64,000 nt of DNA from Phymorhynchus buccinoides (lineage: Eukaryota; Mollusca; Gastropoda; Neogastropoda; Raphitomidae): the NCBI GenBank assembly GCA_017654935.2, contig CM065698.1, forward strand, positions 39,901,938-39,965,937. Direction: 5' to 3'. Position numbers and translations under genes: made by a program. The notes beneath the pieces were generated by a model, which was given only the letters and a program-made list of their open reading frames with translations, made no database searches and was not told the DNA's origin. Below, in pieces: positions 58,385 through 64,000 of the stretch (the first letter of the stretch is position 1; each line of letters begins with the position of its first letter).

Positions 58385-58775
58385 GTCACAGAGGCGTCTC
58401 TGTGAAATTCGGGTTGCTCCCACCTGGAGAGAGCATAGCAGCCAGAGGCGCGCCACCCTTTTTTTTTTTTTAAGCATGCGATTTTTGGGTGACTGAAGAG
58501 GAAGGAAAGGTGAGGGGGGGGGGGGGGGGGGGCGGGGGGGGCGGGGGGGGTCGGGGTAAATTTAGATCAAATGACAACTTTTTCGTTGCCACCGGGTTTA
58601 AAGTGTGCTAAGTGCATGGGCACACAGGGTTTATCGTCTCATCGGAAAGACTCCACGTTCAGACTGTAAGGCCTAGTGCACAGTGAGATGAAAAATCCTC
58701 TGTACCCAGGTTCGAACTCGAGCTTACTGTGCATGAGACGAACGCGTTGCCTCTGTGCCACTGTACTCAACTCAA
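58385..58775 (-). mobile_element. tRNA-derived SINE, mollusc-type body
   Basis: Minus strand: A box TGGCACAGAGG (58,760-58,750), B box GAGTTCGAACC (58,719-58,709), then a body with GTCTTTCCGATGAGACGATA, CCATGCACTTAGCACAC and GGTGGCAACGAAAAAGTTGT, and a distal GAAATTCGGGTTGCTCCCAC block shared with 51,147. The GATGAGACGATAAACC body is one I know from many molluscan SINEs. A poly-G/C run interrupts at 58,514-58,551. Confidence 0.82.
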
Positions 58776-58789
58776 CGACAACTGTCGCA

Positions 58790-58995
58790 TGAAAAAAGGT
58801 AGAGTCTGTATTTGCGACAACCACAAATTTCACTTTTTCTGTACTTTAACCATTTAACTAACTCTAACCCTAACCCTAACCCTATCCCTAACCCTAGAAA
58901 AAAGTGAAATTTGTGGTTCATGCTCAATGTCGCAAATATACACTGTCATAGGTAGCGAGCTTTTTATTTTTACGAGCTACCTATTTTCATGCGAC
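58790..58995. repeat. Second inverted repeat with telomeric core
   Basis: GTATTTGCGACA...CCACAAATTTCACTTTTT pairs with AAAAAGTGAAATTTGTGG...TGTCGCAAATATAC. The centre is CTAACCCTAACCCTAACCCT. Outer GTCGCATGAAAA/TTTTCATGCGAC also pair (58,783 and 58,986). Confidence 0.8.
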
Positions 58996-59213
58996 AACTC
59001 TTACCTTGGCTAACGTTTTCCAAAGCGAAGAAGACCAATAACACAAACAAACACTGGTGAATCATCTCGACGTCAACTTCAATAAACAATGATGCTTGGA
59101 CAGGAGATCCTAATACACTAGACAACAATGTTAGTTTGACAGCCACTGATGCGCAAGATGGTGCCCTCACGCCAGCTCTACACCGTGTGAAAAAAAGCTA
59201 ATTGTTCAGTCAA
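58996..59213. other. Spacer
   Basis: Nothing recognised. Confidence 0.4.
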
Positions 59214-59270
59214 CTATAGGCTTTCTCTACGTGTATCGTTTGCATTGACAGGCCTACGTCATTGACTGTA
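59214..59270. repeat. 57-bp direct repeat, left copy
   Basis: CTATAGGCTTTCTCTACGTG...GTCATTGACTGTA, identical to 59,484-59,540. The two copies exactly bracket MITE A. Confidence 0.97.
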
Positions 59271-59486
59271 GGGGAAGACGGGGTAAAAAGCGCATGGGCG
59301 GGTAAGAAGCCCACCCCAATTATCTCATGAAATGAAGCAAATTTCAGTCTCATTTTGCCCATGAGACGAGCGTTAATGTCTAGCATTCGTCTCATGGGCA
59401 AATTTGACTGAAATTGTCTTTATTTCATGAGATAATTGGGGTGGGCTTCTTACCCGCCCATGCGCTTTTTACCCCGTCTTCCCCTA
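59269..59486 (-). mobile_element. MITE A, full 218-bp copy between 57-bp direct repeats
   Basis: Same orientation as 54,572. TA at each edge overlaps the direct repeats. Confidence 0.95.
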
Positions 59487-59540
59487 TAGGCTTTCTCTAC
59501 GTGTATCGTTTGCATTGACAGGCCTACGTCATTGACTGTA
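59484..59540. repeat. 57-bp direct repeat, right copy
   Basis: Exact copy of 59,214-59,270. Confidence 0.97.
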
Positions 59541-59560
59541 CCGACTTTTCGATTGGTACA

Positions 59561-59792
59561 GTGGAACCTCCCTTATAAGACCTCCCATTATAAGACCCCC
59601 TCCCATAGTACCCCTTTAGATTGGTACATATCTGTATTGTTAAAAATTCCGGACTTTACTGGTGTTGTACTGCCTCCGGACATTGCCCTTCTTTGTAAGT
59701 ATCAAAATTACCTCCCTTATAAGATTCCTCCCTTGTAAGACCTCATTCTGGATGATTTTTTTGAAGGTCTTATAAGGGAGGTTCCACTGTAT
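59561..59792. mobile_element. Pogo/Tigger-like MITE with repeat C inside
   Basis: TA|CAGTGGAACCTCCCTTATAA at the left and its inverse TTATAAGGGAGGTTCCACTG|TA at the right; CAGTRGAACCTC ends with TA duplication are typical of pogo-group mariner elements. The interior 59,652-59,693 is the repeat C block GGACTTTACTGG...CTGCCTCCGGACATTGCC. Confidence 0.75.
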
Positions 59793-59859
59793 ATAGTGGC
59801 TTCCACAAAAAATGCAAATTTTAAGACATGCGCAAACGCAAACATACACTTGCGCACAT

Positions 59860-59905
59860 ACATGTGCGCGCACACGCGCGCGCGCACGCACGCACGCACG
59901 CACGC

Positions 59906-59948
<43 letters not shown>

Positions 59949-59954
59949 ACACAC

Positions 59955-59994
<40 letters not shown>

Positions 59995-60150
59995 CAACAA
60001 CATACAGTATTTATACGGCGCTGAATCTTGATAGAAATCAAATCAAAGCAAGCAAGCGCGCGCACAAGCACACGCACGCACACGCACACACACACACACA
60101 CGCACACACACACACACACACGCGCACACACGCACACGCGCACGCGCACG

Positions 60151-60222
<72 letters not shown>
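59860..60222. repeat. AC/CG microsatellites around a retroposon tail
   Basis: Two long compound AC runs flank GTATTTATACGGCGCTGAATC (60,008-60,028), the inverse of a GCGC-TATAAAT 3' tail like that at 60,355. Confidence 0.8.
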
Positions 60223-60223
<1 letters not shown>

Positions 60224-60509
60224 CTTGATCCGTAGTTAATTAAATGTTTTCAATCCTCTTTTCCAAACAGTTTAAGAAATCAGCTTTGAAACAGGTGGTG
60301 TCTCTCCTTGATGACTGTAGTTATACCATAATAATAATAATAATAATAATGAGGAAAATTTATATAGCGCCCATCCTACTATGTAGGCTACAGGGCGCTT
60401 TACACAAAATTGAAATGGAATAAAAACATGAAACAAAAATCCAATAACATCAGCAGACAAAAACAATACACATATCAATCAGCAACAACAACTGCTGTGA
60501 CTACGACTG

Positions 60510-60565
<56 letters not shown>

Positions 60566-60654
60566 GGACTAATGCACGTATGCATTTTCACACAATTCAC
60601 AAGCATGAAATAACAGCATAATATTCACAAAAAACAACACGCACACCCAGCACA

Positions 60655-60689
<35 letters not shown>

Positions 60690-60957
60690 TGCACACGCAT
60701 GCACGCGCACACACACACACACACCATGCATACATAAACTCATATAGGGGCCTACATGAACGCATCACACGCACGCACACAACACAAATATGCGCATGCA
60801 CACATACACCACACACACACGTGCGCGCACGCACGCACACATACACACACACGCACGCACGCGAGCGCGCGCGCACACACACACACACAGAACACGTGAT
60901 GACACACATACACATAACAAGATGGACAGATAGAGTGGCTGGCAATATTTCTAAGTT

Positions 60958-62124
60958 TTATGTACTTTGCAGCTGCAGTTTGAAGTAGTGTGTTTTCAGA
61001 GCAGACTTAAACGTTACATAGCATTTGCCATGACGAAGGCTGAAAGGGAGTGAGTTCCAGAGTGTAGCAGCTGAAACGAAAAATGCTCTGGAGCCGTGTT
61101 GTTTCCGATGGTAAGAGGGAATTTGAAAACTACGGTCATCAGAGGAAGAACGAAGGCTACGGGCAGGAACGTAGATCTGGAAAAGGTTGCAAAGATAGGC
61201 TGGTGCGTCTTCTGTAACGATTTTGTAGCAGAGGCAGGCGGATTTGTATTTGATTCGGTATTCGATTTTGAGCCAGTGTAGTTTCATTAAAAGATCTGAT
61301 GTATGGTGCCGTTTTGGTACTCTGAATACAAGGCGCGCAGCAGAATTTTGAACACGTTGAAGAGGTTGGAGAGATGTTGTAGGAAGGCCTAGGAGGAGGG
61401 CATTGCAATAATCTAATCTAGACAGAATACAGGAAGTGACAAGTGTCTTTGTGGCATCTTCAGTCAGGAAGGGTCTAATTGAACTAATGCGACGGATTTC
61501 AAGAAAGCAGGCTTGACAGATTTTGGTAATGTGTTGTTTCAAAGATAGCTCAGAGTCAATATGAAGGCCGAGATCACGAACGCACGACATAAACGTAATT
61601 TCGGTGGAACAAAGCTCTATAGAGGGTGGGAGATTTTGAGCATGATTTTGTCGAGCAAACTGAATAGCCTCTGTTTTATCATCATTCAACTTAAGCTTGT
61701 TGGTTGACATCCAATGTTTGATGTCAGAAACACAGTCTTCAAGTGTTTGGACAAGTTGATGGTAGTTTCCATGTATGTCAGAATGTTCGAGCTGGGTGTC
61801 GTCGGCGAAAATTTCGTGCTGAACAGAATGTCTATTAATCATCTTGGACAATGGTGTTGTGTACATGATAAAAAGTACAGGCCCAAGTACTGATCCCTGA
61901 GGAACGCCAAAGTCAAGAGACATTTTAGATGACTGCACATTTTCAATGAGAACAAATTGCTTTCTATTGGAGAGATATGATTTAAACCAATTTAGTACGG
62001 TGCCGCAAATGCCAAAGTCAGTTGTCAAGCGTGTCAGTAGAATGTCATGGTCTATCGTGTCAAATGCTGCTGATAAATCAGGAAGAAGGAGAACAGATAT
62101 TTTGTTGTCGTCAAGGGAAGTCAA
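60958..62124 (-). pseudogene. LINE reverse transcriptase
   Basis: A 388-codon frame. RT motif A is DLSAAFDTIDH, motif B GVPQGSVLGPVLF, motif C FADDTQL, followed by LKLNDDKTEAIQF, CNALLLGLPTTSLQPLQRVQ, QNSAARLVF, LHWLKIEYRIKYK and the C-terminal SRAFFVSAATLWNSLPFSLR before the stop at LKLQLQST. These are the standard L2/CR1 blocks. The frame opens inside the domain: the preceding blocks (YRPISNLPFLSKLLEKVVLR, then SPHQSAYRAGHSTETALIS) sit in other frames at 62,130-62,300, separated by single-base shifts near 62,220 and 62,290. All three catalytic Asp are present, but the chain is broken upstream. Confidence 0.9.
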
Positions 62125-63142
62125 AATGTTATTTAATATACTAATAAGAGCTGTTTCAGTACTGTGTCCAGCACGGTAAGCAGATTGATGGGGACTGAGA
62201 AGATTGTTCGTAACAAGATAGCTGACGGAGAACTACTTTCTCTAAGAGTTTTGACAAGAAGGGAAGGTTAGAGATTGGCCGATAGTTTTTTTAATGCATC
62301 TGGATTCAGAGTAGATTTTTTCAAGAGGGTTTTCACAATTGAGTCTTTACAATCATCAGGGACTGTACCACTTGATAAAGAACGGTTGAAAATATTTGTT
62401 ATGACTGGTAACAAGGTATCAATGTTTTCATAGAGGAGGGATGTAGGGAAAGGGTCAAGTTCACAAGATTTCTTGGCCGGTTTTTTGGAGAATCTCTTTC
62501 ACGAACTGTGTTGTGACTGGTTTAAAGGCAGACAAAGTTGGACCAGAGTAGGCTGGGGACACGTCTAGAGGCTGAGAAGAAGGAAAAGCATTTCGAATGG
62601 CTACTATTTTGTCTCGGAAAAAGTTAAGAAAGGCGTCAGGGAGTTTGTTTAGGTTCTATATGTGAAGGGAATACAGCAGGTTGTGTTTTGCCTAGGATTT
62701 GATTCATGTTTCGGTAGAGTTCTTTGCAAGTCTTGCTAGCGGAAATTTTAGAGGAGAAAAACTGAGTCTTAGCCCTTTGTACTAAGTCGGTAATTGTCCG
62801 TTTGATTGAGTTGTAGATCTGTTTGTGAACAGTCAGACCAGAGGAGAGCCAGCACCTTTCTGCTCTGCGGCGCTCGCGTTTGAACTCTGTGAGTTGGGGA
62901 GCGACTGTATTGTACCAAGGTGTGGCTCTCTCCGTCCTGACAGACACCTGATGGAGAGGGGCGTGCGTATCGAGCAGATTTTGCCAAGAAAATTTTAAAT
63001 CGGGAAGAGACATGTCAGGTGTTATGGCAGTTTCTAAATCATCTTTCAAATTAGTCTTGTCAATCTTATGAAAAGAGCGGATGAATTTTGTTGTGCGGCG
63101 ACGGACAGGTTTGGGGAGACTTACTTTGCACAACACACACAT
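62125..63142 (-). pseudogene. LINE linker and RT N-terminal part, frameshifted
   Basis: The frame at 62,636-63,142 reads VRRRTTKFIRSFHKIDKTNL, FSWQNLLDTHAPLHQVSVRT, ATPWYNTVAPQLTEFKRERR and LYRNMNQILGKTQ, the usual spacer between endonuclease and RT. 62,125-62,635 continues into RT fingers but in changing frames. It links to the endonuclease across another shift at about 63,141-63,149. Confidence 0.82.
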
Positions 63143-63903
63143 GATCGGACATTTGTAGACAAGACGAAATGTTCACAGCATGGGTACAAGACAAGATCAA
63201 GAATGTGACCATGAACATGAGTAGGTTCGATGACAGATTGAACAAAATTATACATGCTTACAATATCTCTAAATTTCATGGTGTTATTGTCCGTGATGTT
63301 TTCATAGTGGATATTAAAGTCACCAGCAATGATCACTTTACCAAACAGGGAAGAACAATACTCTAAGAAAGAAGGCAGTTCGTCGAGGAATGTTCTGTCT
63401 TTTAACATGTTTCTTTTACTGGGAGGTGGACGATTAACACAGACGAAGTTGACAAAGGCGTGCTGTAGGTTGAGGGAGAGTTGAGTAAGTTCAAACGAAG
63501 AATGAGTGAAGGGAAACACAGTCTTAACAGTTGAGAAAGAGGAGAGACAGTCTTTGTGTATAAATGCGATGCCTCCACCGCGAGCGAACTTTCCGGAGGG
63601 GTGGGGAGGGCGGGGGATGGAGCGTAGAGCGTATCCGATTGGAGTTAGGTCACTACACTTGGCTTCATCTCCAGACGAACGAAGCCAAGTTTCAGTTAAT
63701 AGCATTACGTCAATGTGATTGTCAGTGATGAAGTCAGTAATTTGCGTTCTAGTAGTTGCAGGGCCCACAGATCGTGCATTGAAAAGCGACACACACAGCT
63801 GGTCTGATGGTGGGGTGCTAACTGTTACATAGATCAAGTTTTCAGGGTTAGGCCTAGGTCCGTGAGGGTCGTAAACGCAGGGTCGAAGTTCACTGCTTAG
63901 CAC
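63121..63903 (-). pseudogene. LINE AP-like endonuclease
   Basis: Endonuclease/exonuclease/phosphatase fold that nicks target DNA for target-primed reverse transcription. Motifs: LFNARSVGP (N of the active site), LLTETWLRSSGD (catalytic E), GGGIAFIHKD, VIIAGDFNIHYEN (D and N) and GHILDLVLYP. The terminal SDH is absent from this frame, which runs into NVRSCVCCAK; TCCGATCAT, encoding SDH, is present in another frame at 63,149-63,141. Opens at a GTG at 63,903 right after an in-frame stop for the basic peptide; true start unknown. Confidence 0.88.
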
Positions 63904-64000
63904 AAGGATAATATTTTATTATGTTTACGCTTTCGTGTACCGCCACGATTAGAGCGCTTTCCGCGTGGCAGTTTGTAGCCGATGCCCAGGTCTTCCAAAG

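Larger units (their letters stand above)
60329..64000 (-). mobile_element. L2/CR1-like LINE, 5' end outside window
   Basis: Minus strand, 5' to 3': basic peptide PRGKRSNRGGTRKRKHNK (about 63,985-63,905), endonuclease, linker, reverse transcriptase, 3'UTR carrying (ACT)n (60,509-60,565) and AC microsatellites (60,655-60,895), then the tail GTGTAAAGCGCCC...GGGCGCTATATAAATTTTCC and (ATT)n at 60,329-60,350. The AAGCGC/GCGCTATATAAAT hairpin plus ATT tail is characteristic of L2-type elements. At least four frameshifts; inactive. Confidence 0.88.

Overview
The window is animal genomic DNA, most likely from a mollusc and perhaps a gastropod. The one recognisable host gene fragment is a lophotrochozoan-like TDP-43 (TARDBP) terminal exon. 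The rest is transposon-dense: AC/GA microsatellites, tRNA-derived SINEs whose body carries the GATGAGACGATAAACC block I associate with molluscan SINEs, L2/CR1-like LINEs ending in a GCGCTATATAAAT plus (ATT)n tail, many palindromic MITEs, and TTAGGG-type interstitial telomeric repeats. The taxonomic guess is from memory of repeat families and is not tested here.

Layout. Bases 1-44,000 form one giant inverted repeat: about 21.66 kb (left arm) against about 22.33 kb (right arm), meeting at 21,651-21,678 across a 12-base spacer. Every left-arm feature reappears in reverse order and orientation on the right: MITE, LINE pieces, foldback element, promoter-like site, MITEs, then the TARDBP exon. The two TARDBP exons (19,452-20,309 minus; 23,019-23,876 plus) point away from each other and share the same truncated upstream intron. 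No RRM1 or N-terminal exon exists between them, so neither is a complete gene here. The right arm at about 24,795-27,165 is about 23% longer than its mirror and full of scattered insertions, as in unpolished long-read sequence. I therefore judge a fold-back read or assembly artefact at least as likely as a true genomic palindrome.

After a short unpaired segment (44,001-44,619) there is a gap of exactly 500 N (44,620-45,119). From 45,120 to 64,000 the sequence is an accessory, repeat-built region: a frameshifted LINE running into the gap (45,120-46,640); a roughly 3-kb unit bounded by inverted ends and carrying arrays of small perfect palindromes (47,736-50,793); two tRNA-derived SINEs; copies of a 218-bp near-palindromic MITE (called A here); copies of a roughly 540-bp palindromic TTAA-flanked element (B); two inverted repeats with telomeric cores; a pogo-like MITE; and the 3' two thirds of an L2/CR1-like LINE (60,329-64,000, minus) with endonuclease and reverse transcriptase.

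No intact host gene, operon, CRISPR array or RNA gene was found. The items most worth a second look are the TDP-43 palindrome and how to tell whether it is real, the foldback element with arrays of AAAACGGCCC at strict 21/24-bp spacing, the palindrome arrays of the 47.7-50.8 kb unit, and the 57-bp perfect direct repeats flanking one MITE A copy.
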